NCBI GenBank assembly: GCA_030447725.1
Contig: JAUJOQ010000001.1
Span: 94,821 to 158,820, forward strand
DNA from: Thermoleophilaceae bacterium
GTDB taxonomy: Bacteria; Actinomycetota; Thermoleophilia; Solirubrobacterales; Thermoleophilaceae
DNA length: 64,000 bases
Reading direction: 5' to 3'
The number at the start of each line of letters is the position of its first letter. Position 1 is the stretch's first letter. The notes under the pieces are model-generated. The model was given only the letters and a program-made list of their open reading frames with translations, ran no database searches and was not told the origin of the DNA. Positions 42,767-51,035 of the stretch are shown here, piece after piece. Position numbers and translations under genes: made by a program.

Positions 42767-43558
42767 CTAGCGCGAAGCCGCCCCGCCGCAGCGGGCCAGG
42801 TTGTCGGAGTGGACTTTGCGCTGGTGGGTGTTGTCGCGGCCCGCCGGCAGCCGCGGGCGCCCCTCGCCCCGCTCGAGCGCGGTGAGGTAGTCCATGTCCT
42901 CGTCGAGCAGGCGCAGCGCCTGCTCGCGCGAGCTCGGGGGCCCGTGGCCGGCGACCACCGTCTCCGAGCGCGCCACCAGCGCCGCCAGGCGGGTGAGCGT
43001 GGCACGGTACTCGGCGACGGTGCCTCCCGGTCCGAGCATCGGGATCTCCACCGCCGACAGGTAGTCGCCGGCAACCAGCACGCCGAGCCAGGGTGCGAAC
43101 ACCGCCATGCCCTCATCCGTATGGCCCTCTGCCGGCTGAAGCTCGAGCTCCTCGGCGCCCAGCCCGAGCTTGCCCGGCACCGGCAGCGACTGAGTGCCTG
43201 CCAGCCCGAGCGGCCGCGGGCGGGTCACGTAGTGCTCGTTGTCGCGGTTGCGCAGGTCGCGCTGGGCTTCGCCGGGCTTTTCCTGCAGGCGCAGGATCGT
43301 GCTTTCCGCCACTCCCAGCGACAGCTCGGGGAAGGCGAGGCGACCGAGCAGGTGGTCGAAGTCCCCGTGCGTGGCGAGCAGGGCGTTCACCTCGAAGCCT
43401 GCCTGGGCGAGCACCGTGGGCAGCACCTCCAGCTCGTCCGGGAAGTACGGCGAATCGATCAGCATCGCCTCATCGCCGGCGCGCAGGGCCGTGGCGGTGG
43501 TCTGCCACAGCAGGCTGGTCACGACGATCGCATCGCCGTTGACCGAGACAGCGCGCAC
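42767..43558 (-). CDS. MBL-fold metallo-hydrolase
   Basis: 263 residues. The metallo-beta-lactamase motif is THGDFDH (in LLATHGDFDHLLG, about residues 62-74), with later metal ligands in EGHTDEGMAVFAP, VLVAGDYLS and VVAGHGPP. The overall pattern matches glyoxalase II-like or general MBL hydrolases. Cytoplasmic (no signal). Probably co-transcribed with the 47-residue zinc ribbon just downstream. Substrate unknown. Confidence 0.84.
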   Translation of the reverse strand: MRAVSVNGDAIVVTSLLWQTTATALRAGDEAMLIDSPYFPDELEVLPTVLAQAGFEVNALLATHGDFDHLLGRLAFPELSLGVAESTILRLQEKPGEAQRDLRNRDNEHYVTRPRPLGLAGTQSLPVPGKLGLGAEELELQPAEGHTDEGMAVFAPWLGVLVAGDYLSAVEIPMLGPGGTVAEYRATLTRLAALVARSETVVAGHGPPSSREQALRLLDEDMDYLTALERGEGRPRLPAGRDNTHQRKVHSDNLARCGGAASR

Positions 43559-43573
43559 CGGGCGGCCGCGCGC

Positions 43574-44257
43574 CTACGCCGCGTCGAGCAGCTTGCCGGC
43601 CTCGCGGAAGGTCTTGACCTCAGCGGTCGGCTTCCTCTGGCCGGACTCCAGCTCCTGCCCGTGGCGGTTGACCCAGATCACCGCGACCTTCTGCTTGAGG
43701 CACTCGGCCACGTCGGTCTCATAGCTGCTGGCGACGTGCACCCAGTTCTTCTTGCGCTTCTCGATCCGCCGGGCGCACTCCTTGAAGTGGGCGGGGTCGG
43801 GCTTGTAGCTGCGCACCTGCTGGGCGGTGACCACCAGGTCGAGATCGCCACGCAGGTGGCGCCGCGTGGCGCCGAGCAGCTTGTCGTCGATGTTGGAGAG
43901 GATCCCCATCTCGTACTTCTTCTGAAAGCGCTCGAGCTGGGCGTTGGTCTCCCGAAAGGGCATCCACCGGGGCACGCTGTTGGGCAGGAACTGCGAGCGC
44001 GAGGAATCGAGCTGCCACCCCAGCTCGGAGGCCACGCGGACGGCCGTGCGTCGCAGGACCTCGGCGTACAGCTCATAGCTGCCGCTCTGGATCTCGTGCT
44101 GGATCTCGATGAAACGGGGAATCAGCACGTCCCGGTCGATGGTGAAGCCGTCACGGTCGGCCTCCTTTTGGAAGGCTTCGTAGACGCCTGTCTCCCAGTC
44201 GATCAGCGTTCCGTAGCAGTCGAACGTGACAAACTTGACGTCTTTGGGGAGTGCCAC
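43574..44257 (-). CDS. HAD-superfamily hydrolase, L-2-haloacid dehalogenase type II-like
   Basis: 227 residues from GTG 44257. FVTFDCYGTLIDWE is HAD motif I; the nucleophile Asp followed by CYGTL is characteristic of type II haloacid dehalogenases. MGILSNIDD is motif II and SYKPDPAHFK plus VAVIWVNRHG give motifs III/IV. Natural substrates of family members vary (haloacids or small phosphates). The GTG lies 8 nt after TAGACT. Divergent from sucC. Confidence 0.85.
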   Translation of the reverse strand: MALPKDVKFVTFDCYGTLIDWETGVYEAFQKEADRDGFTIDRDVLIPRFIEIQHEIQSGSYELYAEVLRRTAVRVASELGWQLDSSRSQFLPNSVPRWMPFRETNAQLERFQKKYEMGILSNIDDKLLGATRRHLRGDLDLVVTAQQVRSYKPDPAHFKECARRIEKRKKNWVHVASSYETDVAECLKQKVAVIWVNRHGQELESGQRKPTAEVKTFREAGKLLDAA

Positions 44258-44265
44258 GGCCGGGC

Positions 44266-44271
44266 AGTCTA
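44266..44271 (-). promoter_or_regulatory. Candidate -10 element TAGACT (minus strand)
   Basis: Reads TAGACT on the minus strand, ending 8 nt before the GTG at 44257. Back to back with the candidate sucC element. Confidence 0.4.
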
Positions 44272-44285
44272 CGTGGCGGCTTATA

Positions 44286-44291
44286 TACGCT
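44286..44291 (+). promoter_or_regulatory. Candidate -10 element TACGCT of sucCD
   Basis: TACGCT ends 10 nt before the ATG at 44302, inside the local AT-rich run TTATATACG, which offers alternative -10 registers. Confidence 0.38.
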
Positions 44292-44301
44292 GCCCGCCCC
44301 C

Positions 44302-45441
44302 ATGGACCTGCTCGAGTACCAGGGCAAGCAGCTCTTCCGAAAGCACGGCGTCCCGGTGCCCGACGGCCAGCCCGCCAAGACCGTCGAGGAGGCGGTCGCC
44401 GCCGCCGACGATCTCGGCTACCCGTGCGTGATCAAGGCGCAGGTCCTCATCGGGGGGCGCGGGAAGGCGGGGGGCATCAAGCTCGCCTCGGACCGTAGGG
44501 AGGCCGAGCAGCACGCCGGGGCGATCCTCGGCATGGACATCAGGGGCTTCAAGGTGCACCAGCTCTACGTGGAGGTTGCGAGCGAGATCGAGGAGGAGTA
44601 CTACGCCGCCTTCGTGTTCGACCGCAGCGCCAAGAAGCCGATGGCGATGTTCTCGACGAGGGGCGGCGTGGACGTCGAGGAGGTCGCCGAGACCGATCCC
44701 GAGGCCATGCGCATGGTCCACGTGGACCCTCTGATCGGCTTCCAGGAGTTCCATGCCCGCCGGCTGACTTTCGAGGCCGGCATCGCCGGCGACCTGATCC
44801 GCCCGGTGGGTGCGCTGCTGGCCTCACTCTATGAGGCCTTCGTGACCGAGGACGCGCTGCTCGTCGAAGTCAACCCCCTTCTCGTCACGAAGTCGCGTGA
44901 CGTGGTGGCGCTGGACGCCAAGGTCACCATCGACGCCAGCGCGCTCTACCGCCACCCCGACCTGCAGGAGTTTCGCAGCGAGGAGGGCATGGACCCTCAG
45001 GAGCGGATGGCGCGCGAGCGTGGCCTCACCTACGTGGCGCTCGACGGCAACATCGGCATCCTCGGCAACGGCGCGGGGCTGGTGATGTCGACTCTCGACG
45101 TGGTGGCCCAGGCGGGCGGCGAGCCGGCCAACTTCCTCGACGCCGGCGGCGGATCGAAGGCCGAGGCGATCACCCAGGCCGTCGAGGTGATCCTCTCCAA
45201 CGAAAACGTGGCCGCCGTGCTGTTCAACATCTTCGGCGGCATCACCCGCTGCGACGAGGTGGCCAGGGGCCTGCTCGAGGCCTTGGACGAGATCGACTCC
45301 ACCGTTCCCTTCGTGGTGCGACTGGACGGGACCAACGACAAAGAGGGCCGCGCGCTGCTGGCCGAGGCCGACCTGCCAAACCTCCACCCGGAGTCGACGA
45401 TGCTCGGCGCCGCCAAGAAAGTCGTTGAGCTCGCCGGCTGA
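44302..45441 (+). CDS. sucC: Succinate-CoA ligase (ADP/GDP-forming) beta subunit
   Basis: TCA-cycle enzyme joining succinate and CoA with NTP formation. 379 residues from ATG 44302 (conserved MDLLEYQGKQLFRKHGVPVP). ATP-grasp segments VIKAQVLIGGRGKAGGIKLA, LVEVNPLLVTKSRDVVALDAK and the C-terminal subunit-contact motif FNIFGGITRCDEVARGL. sucD follows at TGATG. In this window it is the sink for succinyl-CoA produced by the mutase at 16305. Confidence 0.95.
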   Translation: MDLLEYQGKQLFRKHGVPVPDGQPAKTVEEAVAAADDLGYPCVIKAQVLIGGRGKAGGIKLASDRREAEQHAGAILGMDIRGFKVHQLYVEVASEIEEEYYAAFVFDRSAKKPMAMFSTRGGVDVEEVAETDPEAMRMVHVDPLIGFQEFHARRLTFEAGIAGDLIRPVGALLASLYEAFVTEDALLVEVNPLLVTKSRDVVALDAKVTIDASALYRHPDLQEFRSEEGMDPQERMARERGLTYVALDGNIGILGNGAGLVMSTLDVVAQAGGEPANFLDAGGGSKAEAITQAVEVILSNENVAAVLFNIFGGITRCDEVARGLLEALDEIDSTVPFVVRLDGTNDKEGRALLAEADLPNLHPESTMLGAAKKVVELAG

Positions 45442-46319
45442 TGGCGATCCTCGTCGACAGGGACACGAAGCTCTGCGTCTCCGGCGTCACCGGGCGTGAG
45501 GGCAGCTTCCATTCACTGAACAACCGCGACTACGGCACCCAGGTGGTGTCCGGGGTCACGCCCGGCAAGGGCGGCCAGGACGTGGAGGGAATTCCCGTCT
45601 TCGACACCTTCCACGACGCCGTGACCGAGACCGGCGCCAACACGGCGATGGTCTTCGTGCCGCCGCGCTTCGCCGCCGACTCGATCCTCGAGGCCGAGGA
45701 CGCCGGGATCGATCTGATCATCGCGATCACCGAGGGCATCCCCGCGCACGACGAGCTGCGCGTCTACAACCACATCCGGCGCGGCAGCTCGCGCCTGATC
45801 GGACCGAACTGCCCGGGCATCCTCTCCCCTGGCAAGGCCAACGTGGGCATCATCCCGGCGGCCTTCTTCAGCGAGGGCAACGTCGGGCTGGTCTCGCGCT
45901 CCGGCACGCTGACCTATCAGATCGGCAACGAGCTGGCTGGGCGCGGGTTCGGCAACTCGTCGATAGTGGGCATCGGAGGCGACCCCGTGCCCGGCTCGAG
46001 CTTCATCGACGTGATCGAGCTGTTCGAGACCGACCCCGAGACCGAGCTGATCGTGCTGAGCGGCGAGATCGGTGGCGACGCCGAGGAGCAGGCCGCCGAG
46101 TACATCGGCGAGCACGTGACCAAGCCCGTGGTGGCCTACATCGCCGGGTTCACGGCGCCGCCCGGCAAGACCATGGGCCACGCCGGCGCGATCGTCTCGG
46201 GCTCGAAGGGCACGGCCGCCGCCAAGGCCGAGGCGCTCGAGGCCAGGGGCGTGCGCGTCGGCAGGACCCCGACGGAGGTGGCGGAGATCGCGGTCGCCCT
46301 TGTCACAGACCCGACCTAG
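45441..46319 (+). CDS. sucD: Succinate-CoA ligase alpha subunit
   Basis: Partner of SucC. 292 residues from ATG 45441, overlapping the sucC stop by one base. [15 protein letters not shown] near the N-terminus is the CoA-binding region. [19 protein letters not shown] and [10 protein letters not shown] follow. The phosphorylated His is H247, in [18 protein letters not shown]. Full length. A GC-rich imperfect hairpin lies 10 bp after the stop. Confidence 0.95.
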   Translation: MAILVDRDTKLCVSGVTGREGSFHSLNNRDYGTQVVSGVTPGKGGQDVEGIPVFDTFHDAVTETGANTAMVFVPPRFAADSILEAEDAGIDLIIAITEGIPAHDELRVYNHIRRGSSRLIGPNCPGILSPGKANVGIIPAAFFSEGNVGLVSRSGTLTYQIGNELAGRGFGNSSIVGIGGDPVPGSSFIDVIELFETDPETELIVLSGEIGGDAEEQAAEYIGEHVTKPVVAYIAGFTAPPGKTMGHAGAIVSGSKGTAAAKAEALEARGVRVGRTPTEVAEIAVALVTDPT

Positions 46320-46328
46320 GCGGAAGAG

Positions 46329-46353
46329 CCCCCGGTGCGGCGCTCACCCGGGG
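46329..46353. terminator. GC-rich hairpin between convergent sucD and the sigma-like gene
   Basis: CCCCCGGTG and CACCCGGGG pair with one C:C mismatch around a 7-nt loop. It could act on both converging transcripts; there is no U-tract on either side. Confidence 0.33.
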
Positions 46354-46372
46354 CGCCGGCAACGGCTTCGCG

Positions 46373-47197
46373 TCAGGGCCGCGAGAGCTGCTCGAGTGGC
46401 AAGCGCAGAACGCTGAGCCCGCTGTGGTTCAGGTTGCCGTCAGCCGGCTCGCGGGAGATGTCGAGGAATTTGTAGCGGCCAAAGCCGGGCGGCAGCGGCT
46501 CGCTGAGGGTGAAGGTGCCTCGGCGCGAGCCCGTCACCGGCCGGGTGTTCGAGACGGAGTCGTAGAGCCAGATCACGTATCCACCCTCGTCGGGACGTGC
46601 CAGACCCCGCACGGTGAGGCGCAAGACCCTTCCGTCTTCGGGCCCCGTGATGCGAGCCGTTCCCTGTCCCTTGACATCCCCGACCGCCTCGAATCGCGCC
46701 GCCCGGGGCGCCTCTGGCACAGCGGGATCGGGAGCGCGGGGGAAGACAGGCGGGTCCTCCACTCCGAGGGCTAACACGAGCGCGACCACAAGTGCGATCG
46801 AAACGCCGCCACCGAGCGCCAGCAGCGCCCACCGGCGCGGACGCGGCCCGGCGGGCCCCGAGGTCGCCGGCTCGCGAGAGGGCTCTGGCTCGACAGCCGG
46901 CTTCGGCCCCGGGACGCCCTCGGGCTGCGCCTTCGGCACCACCTCTCGCAGTGAGACGGCCAGCTGCTCGCGCTCCTCCGCGGAGTCGGCGCCCAGCTCG
47001 CGCATGACGCTTTCGCGACGCGCGCGTAAGCGGCCGGCCTCCATGCCGAGCATCTCGGCGAGCTCCTCGTCGCCCAGCCCGCGGATCACCGACAGCTCCA
47101 GCAGCGCGCGACTTTCGGGGTCGAGGCGCTCGACCTCGGCGCCCAGGTGCTCGGTCCGCACGGTCAGGCGCTCGCTCCGTTGGAGGCCAAGAAACAA
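46373..47197 (-). CDS. Membrane protein joining a sigma region-4-like helix-turn-helix to an RskA-like domain
   Basis: Up to 274 residues from TTG 47197 (GTG at 47161 is an alternative start; neither has a clear ribosome site). N-terminus: VERLDPESRALLELSVIRGLGDEELAEML then RLRARRESVMRELG, the layout of sigma-70 region 4. A Pro/Glu-rich linker follows, then one transmembrane helix (WALLALGGGVSIALVVALVLALG, about residues 123-145). The C-terminal extracytoplasmic domain (VLRLTVRGLARPDEGGYVIWLYD and LPPGFGRYKFLDIS) resembles the anti-sigma-K (RskA) outer domain. No region 2 is present, so it cannot be a complete sigma factor. Likely a membrane-tethered regulator. Confidence 0.65.
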   Translation of the reverse strand: MFLGLQRSERLTVRTEHLGAEVERLDPESRALLELSVIRGLGDEELAEMLGMEAGRLRARRESVMRELGADSAEEREQLAVSLREVVPKAQPEGVPGPKPAVEPEPSREPATSGPAGPRPRRWALLALGGGVSIALVVALVLALGVEDPPVFPRAPDPAVPEAPRAARFEAVGDVKGQGTARITGPEDGRVLRLTVRGLARPDEGGYVIWLYDSVSNTRPVTGSRRGTFTLSEPLPPGFGRYKFLDISREPADGNLNHSGLSVLRLPLEQLSRP

Positions 47198-47314
47198 CGT
47201 GCTCGGCTGGCGCTCTGCTTCATCTTCTCGATGTCGATCCTACTTTCGGCTGCCTGGCGAGGCCCCCAGCACGCTTCTGGCGGGCACTCGACCGCTCCCC
47301 CGCGCCCGGCTCGA

Positions 47315-47320
47315 TATCGT
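47315..47320 (+). promoter_or_regulatory. Candidate -10 element TATCGT of the aminotransferase gene
   Basis: TATCGT ends 8 nt before the GTG at 47329; no Shine-Dalgarno sequence. Confidence 0.38.
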
Positions 47321-47328
47321 GGCGAGCC

Positions 47329-48426
47329 GTGACCCCACCCGAATCCATCTCCCTCGCCCGCGGCGCTCCCTCCCTCGACATCGTGGCGGTCGACGACCTC
47401 CGTGGCGCGGCCGACCGCGCCTTCAGCCAGGACCCGGCGGGGGCGTTCGCCTACGGCACCTCGGCGGGCTACGGGCCGCTGGTGGAGTGGATCGCCGGCC
47501 GCCAGGGGGTCGCGCCCGACCAGATCGTCGCCACCAACGGCTCAATGCAGGCGGACGCCTTCCTGTTCCGGCTGCTTGTGTCACCAGGCGACCTTGTGGT
47601 GGTCGAGGCGCCAAGCTATGACCGCACTCTTCTGGCCCTGCGCGACCTGGGCGCGGAGATCCTCGCGATCCCGCTGGAGGAGGACGGGATCGACGTTGAC
47701 GCGCTCGAGCAGGCGCTCGAAGGCGGCGCGCGGCCAAAGCTCGCGCACATCATCCCCAACTTCCACAACCCTGCGGGGTGCACGCTGTCCCTGGACAAGC
47801 GCCGTCGGCTGGTGGGCCTGGCCGAGAGCTACGACTTCGTGCTCTTCGAGGACGATCCCTACGTGGAGCTGCGCTTCGAGGGTGAGCCAGAGCCCACGAT
47901 GCTGTCGCTCGACAGTGCGGACAGGGTGGTCTACGCCTCCTCCTTCTCGAAGACGGTCTGCCCGGGCATCCGAGTCGGGTATCTGGCCGGGCCCACCGAT
48001 GTGATCGCACAGATCCGCCGGATGGCCACCGCCACCTACATCTCCCCGAGCATGGTCTCGCAGTCGATCGTGGCCGAGTTCTGCAACTCGGGGGCAATCG
48101 AGCGCTCGATCGAGACGGTGAAGAACGCGCTGCGCGAGCGCCGCGACGTGCTGTGCGCCGCACTCCGGCGCGATCTGCCCGACGCCCGCTTCGTGGTCCC
48201 GGAGGGGGGCTACTTCCTGTGGGTCGAGCTGCCCGAGGGCTCTGACGCAACCGCCCTCGCGGAGCGGGCGAAGGAGCTCGGCGTGGTGTTCGTGAAGGGC
48301 GCCGACTTCCTGCTGGAGGGAGGGGAGAACGCCTTTCGGATCGCCTACTCGGGAGTGCGCGCCGATCAGATCGACGAAGCTGTGACTCGCCTGGCGGCCG
48401 CCTGGCGGGATCTGACGCCGGCGTGA
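47329..48426 (+). CDS. PLP-dependent aminotransferase, class I (2-aminoadipate/aromatic type)
   Basis: 365 residues from GTG 47329. FAYGTSAGYGPLVEWIAGRQG and IVATNGSMQADAFLFRLLV open the large domain. HIIPNFHNPAGCTLSLDKRRRL and FVLFEDDPYVELRFEG contain the PLP-contacting Asn and Asp. YASSFSKTVCPGIRVGYLAG contains the Schiff-base Lys (SFSKT). Similar to LysN/aromatic aminotransferases; no DNA-binding domain is attached, so not a full MocR regulator. Substrate not determinable. The next gene starts within its stop (GTGA). Confidence 0.9.
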   Translation: MTPPESISLARGAPSLDIVAVDDLRGAADRAFSQDPAGAFAYGTSAGYGPLVEWIAGRQGVAPDQIVATNGSMQADAFLFRLLVSPGDLVVVEAPSYDRTLLALRDLGAEILAIPLEEDGIDVDALEQALEGGARPKLAHIIPNFHNPAGCTLSLDKRRRLVGLAESYDFVLFEDDPYVELRFEGEPEPTMLSLDSADRVVYASSFSKTVCPGIRVGYLAGPTDVIAQIRRMATATYISPSMVSQSIVAEFCNSGAIERSIETVKNALRERRDVLCAALRRDLPDARFVVPEGGYFLWVELPEGSDATALAERAKELGVVFVKGADFLLEGGENAFRIAYSGVRADQIDEAVTRLAAAWRDLTPA

Positions 48427-49175
48427 CGCACGGCCCGGGGCTCGACCTCGGGCGCCCTCGCGACGTCGGCGAGCTGTTCCGAGACTCGGTCGTGCTCTAC
48501 GCCCGCCACTTCGGGCTACTGCTGCTGATCGCCGCCGCGGTGATCGCGCCGGTGCAGCTGGTGGTGTCGGGCATCGGGCTCGAGGAGCTGACCTCGGCCT
48601 ACCGCGAGGACGGCTCGCTGGCGCGCACGGGAATTCCCGCCGCGGTGAGCTTCCTGGTGGCCACGCCGCTGATCACGGCCGCCACGATCTCCGCCCTCGG
48701 CTCCCTCGCCAACGGCGAACGACCTGCCGCCGGCCGGTCACTGCAGGAGGCGCTGGACGTGTTCACGCCGCTGTTCGCAGCCGTGGTGCTGGCGGCCGCC
48801 GGCATCGCCCTCGGCCTGCTCGCCTTCGTGATACCCGGCGTCTACCTGGCGGTGCGCTGGTACTTCGTGACCCAGACCGTGATGATCGACGGCCTGCGCG
48901 GAAGGGAGGCCCTCGCGCGCAGCTGGGACGTGGTGCAGGACGCCTTCTGGCGCACCTTCGCGATCCTGCTGCTGGCCAACCTGGCGACCTCCGTGCCGGG
49001 CATCCTGATCCTCTCGCCCCTCGCCGCCGCCGCCGAGGCGGCCAACCGGGAGGCGGTGCTGCTGGTGGGAGAGATCGTGGCCGAGAGCCTCACGACGCCG
49101 TTCATCGCTCTGATCACGACGCTGCTGTTCTACGACCTGCGCACCCGGAAGGCCAGCGTGGCCGGGGTGGACTAG
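48423..49175 (+). CDS. Integral membrane protein, glycerophosphodiesterase-membrane-domain-like
   Basis: 250 residues from GTG 48423, translationally coupled to the aminotransferase. Five or six hydrophobic segments (for example LLLLIAAAVIAPVQLVV and FAAVVLAAAGIALGLLAFVI). GVYLAVRWYFVTQTVMIDGL followed by REALARSWDVVQDAFWRTFAI is a pattern shared by a widespread family of uncharacterised membrane proteins often annotated as glycerophosphoryl diester phosphodiesterase membrane domain. No catalytic residues seen. Convergent with the metalloregulator via CTAG. Confidence 0.75.
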   Translation: MTHGPGLDLGRPRDVGELFRDSVVLYARHFGLLLLIAAAVIAPVQLVVSGIGLEELTSAYREDGSLARTGIPAAVSFLVATPLITAATISALGSLANGERPAAGRSLQEALDVFTPLFAAVVLAAAGIALGLLAFVIPGVYLAVRWYFVTQTVMIDGLRGREALARSWDVVQDAFWRTFAILLLANLATSVPGILILSPLAAAAEAANREAVLLVGEIVAESLTTPFIALITTLLFYDLRTRKASVAGVD

Positions 49176-49885
49176 CGACCCCAGTGCTCCTTGGCCAGCA
49201 CCAGCTGCTCCGGCAGTGCCACGCGGGCGGGCGGCGACGGGTCGGCGACCACCGACACGGTCTCGGCCACGCTGCGGGTGACAGCGAACCGCCTGCCATC
49301 GCTCTCCAGCGCCACCTGCTCGTCGTCGGACTCCGAGAGCGTTCCCTCGAGGCCCGGCGTGAGGCCGGCGTCCATCAGATAGTGCAGGAGGTCCTCCGCC
49401 TCGTTCTCGAAGCGCAGCACGCGCACCGCGGCGCCCAATCCGACGTCGGCGAGCGGTACTCCCTGCTCGCGCCGGCCGGTGTAGATCGGGTGGCCGTGGG
49501 GGCAGGTCTGGGCGTCGCCGATGGCCTTGAGCATCCGCTCCTCCACCGTGGGCGACATCCAGTGCTCCAGCCGTTCGGCCTCCTCGTGCACCTGATCCCA
49601 CGGGATGTCGAACACATCCGTGAGGAAGCGCTCGATCAGCCGGTGGCGGCGCACGATGCCGGTGGCGTGCTCGCGCCCGCTGTCGGTGAAGGAGATCGAC
49701 TTGTCGCCGCTGCGCGTGATGTAGCCATCGCCCTCCAGGCGCCCGATCATCTCGTGAACAGTGGGCGCGGAGACCTGCATCGCGCGCGCCACGTTGGCGC
49801 CCGTCATCGGAAGGCCGGCCTCCTCGAGCCAGAAGATGACCTGGAGGTACTCCTCCTCGGCGACGGTGGCCTGGTCGTGGGACAT
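49172..49885 (-). CDS. DtxR/MntR-family metal-dependent transcriptional regulator
   Basis: 237 residues from ATG 49885, the ATG being 8 nt after TAGCAT. Winged helix: EEYLQVIFWLEEAGLPMTGANVARAM and VSAPTVHEMIGRLEGDGYI. Dimerisation/metal region: VRRHRLIERFLTDVF (ligand His and Glu), VHEEAERLEHWMS. The position equal to DtxR Cys102 is Glu, giving the E..EH set of MntR rather than the C..EH of iron-sensing DtxR/IdeR. This points to manganese, with caution. The C-terminal half has an SH3-like FeoA domain (VPLADVGLGAAVRVLRFE), usual for the family. Regulated genes are not apparent nearby. Confidence 0.87.
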   Translation of the reverse strand: MSHDQATVAEEEYLQVIFWLEEAGLPMTGANVARAMQVSAPTVHEMIGRLEGDGYITRSGDKSISFTDSGREHATGIVRRHRLIERFLTDVFDIPWDQVHEEAERLEHWMSPTVEERMLKAIGDAQTCPHGHPIYTGRREQGVPLADVGLGAAVRVLRFENEAEDLLHYLMDAGLTPGLEGTLSESDDEQVALESDGRRFAVTRSVAETVSVVADPSPPARVALPEQLVLAKEHWGR

Positions 49886-49893
49886 CGAATGGC

Positions 49894-49899
49894 ATGCTA
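49894..49899 (-). promoter_or_regulatory. Candidate -10 element TAGCAT (minus strand)
   Basis: Reads TAGCAT on the minus strand and ends 8 nt before the ATG at 49885. Confidence 0.36.
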
Positions 49900-49928
49900 C
49901 CCGGCGTGGAGATCGACCCCGGACACGC

Positions 49929-50888
49929 GTGAGCCTCCCGCTCGAGCCGCCGATCAAGCCCGCGCTCGCGCGCTCGGCGAAGGAGCTGCCCGACGGCGAC
50001 GGGTGGCGTTACGAGCCCAAGTGGGACGGCTTCAGGACGATCGCCTTCCGCGACGGTGACTCCGTGTACCTGCAAAGCCGCGGCGGCAAGCAGATGAACC
50101 GCTACTTCCCCGATGTGGAGGCCCAGCTCCTGTCGATGCCCGCGGAGCGGGCAGTGATCGACGGGGAGATGATCGTCGTGGTCGACGGCGTGCAGGAGTT
50201 CGACCTGCTGAGCCAGCGCATCCACCCGGCGGCCTCACGGGTCGAGAAGCTGGCGCGTGAGACCCCGGCCGCCTTCGTGGCCTTCGACGTGCTGGCGATC
50301 GACGACGACGTGCTGGTCGATCACCCCTTCGCCGAGCGGCGTAACCGCCTGGCCGAGCTGGACCTAGGGCCCGTGCAGCTCACGCCGATGGCGGAGGATC
50401 GCGACGGCGCCCGGCAGTGGCTCACCGGCGTCTCGGAGGGAGTGATCGCCAAGCAGACCGACGCGGTCTACCTGCCGGGCGAGCGCAAGGGGATGGTGAA
50501 GATCAAGCGGGTGCGCACCGCCGACTGCGTGGTCGCCGCGTTTCGGATGGGCAAGGAGCAGGGCACGGTCGGCTCCCTGATCCTGGGGATGTACGACGGG
50601 GCAGGCGAGCTCAGGGTGGTGGGCCACACATCCGGGTTCAAGGCCAGGGAGAAGCGCGAGCTGCTGGATCTCCTCGAGCCCTACCGCACGGGAGAGCAGG
50701 GGTCCGGCGAGCCGAGCCGCTGGAAGTCCGACGAGGAGTTGGTGTGGGAGGGCCTGCGGCCCGAGCTGGTGTGTGAAATCGCCTTCGACCACATCACGGG
50801 CGACCGCATCCGCCACGGGGCGAGGTTCCTGCGCTGGCGCGACGACAAGCCGCCGCGCGAGTGTGAGATCGACCAGCTGCGCGGCTGA
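49929..50888 (+). CDS. ATP-dependent DNA ligase, short stand-alone form (LigC-like)
   Basis: 319 residues from GTG 49929. Adenylation motif I is EPKWDGFRT (nucleophile Lys at about residue 36), then LQSRGGKQMNRYFPDVE, VIDGEMIVV (motif III), FVAFDVLAIDDD, EGVIAKQTDAVYLPGERKGMVKIKR (motifs IV/V), and an OB-fold C-terminus ending RHGARFLRWRDDKPPRECEIDQL. No polymerase or nuclease domain is attached, so this matches mycobacterial LigC rather than LigD. Likely acts in accessory repair. Divergent from the metalloregulator. Confidence 0.88.
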   Translation: MSLPLEPPIKPALARSAKELPDGDGWRYEPKWDGFRTIAFRDGDSVYLQSRGGKQMNRYFPDVEAQLLSMPAERAVIDGEMIVVVDGVQEFDLLSQRIHPAASRVEKLARETPAAFVAFDVLAIDDDVLVDHPFAERRNRLAELDLGPVQLTPMAEDRDGARQWLTGVSEGVIAKQTDAVYLPGERKGMVKIKRVRTADCVVAAFRMGKEQGTVGSLILGMYDGAGELRVVGHTSGFKAREKRELLDLLEPYRTGEQGSGEPSRWKSDEELVWEGLRPELVCEIAFDHITGDRIRHGARFLRWRDDKPPRECEIDQLRG

Positions 50889-50900
50889 CGCGCTCTGGCC

Positions 50901-51035
50901 ATGGAGCTCGAAGTCCTCCAAGCAGATGTGACCGAACTGGCGGTCGACGCGATCGCCAACGTGGCCAACACCCGGCTGGTGCACGGGGGCGGGGTGGCCG
51001 CAGCGATCGCCAGGGCGGGCGGTCCCGCAGTGTGA
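50901..51035 (+). pseudogene. Truncated macro-domain (ADP-ribose-binding) gene
   Basis: A 44-codon frame from ATG 50901 to TGA 51035. ELEVLQADVTELAVDAIAN followed by [21 protein letters not shown] matches the first strand and glycine loop of macro domains (normally I-V-N-A-A-N ... GGGGVDGAIHRAAG). The remaining about 120 residues of the fold are missing. The break comes exactly where glycerate kinase begins, sharing GTGA. It probably records a deletion that fused the 5' end of a macro-domain gene to the kinase; the remnant might survive as a leader peptide that couples translation. Confidence 0.7.
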
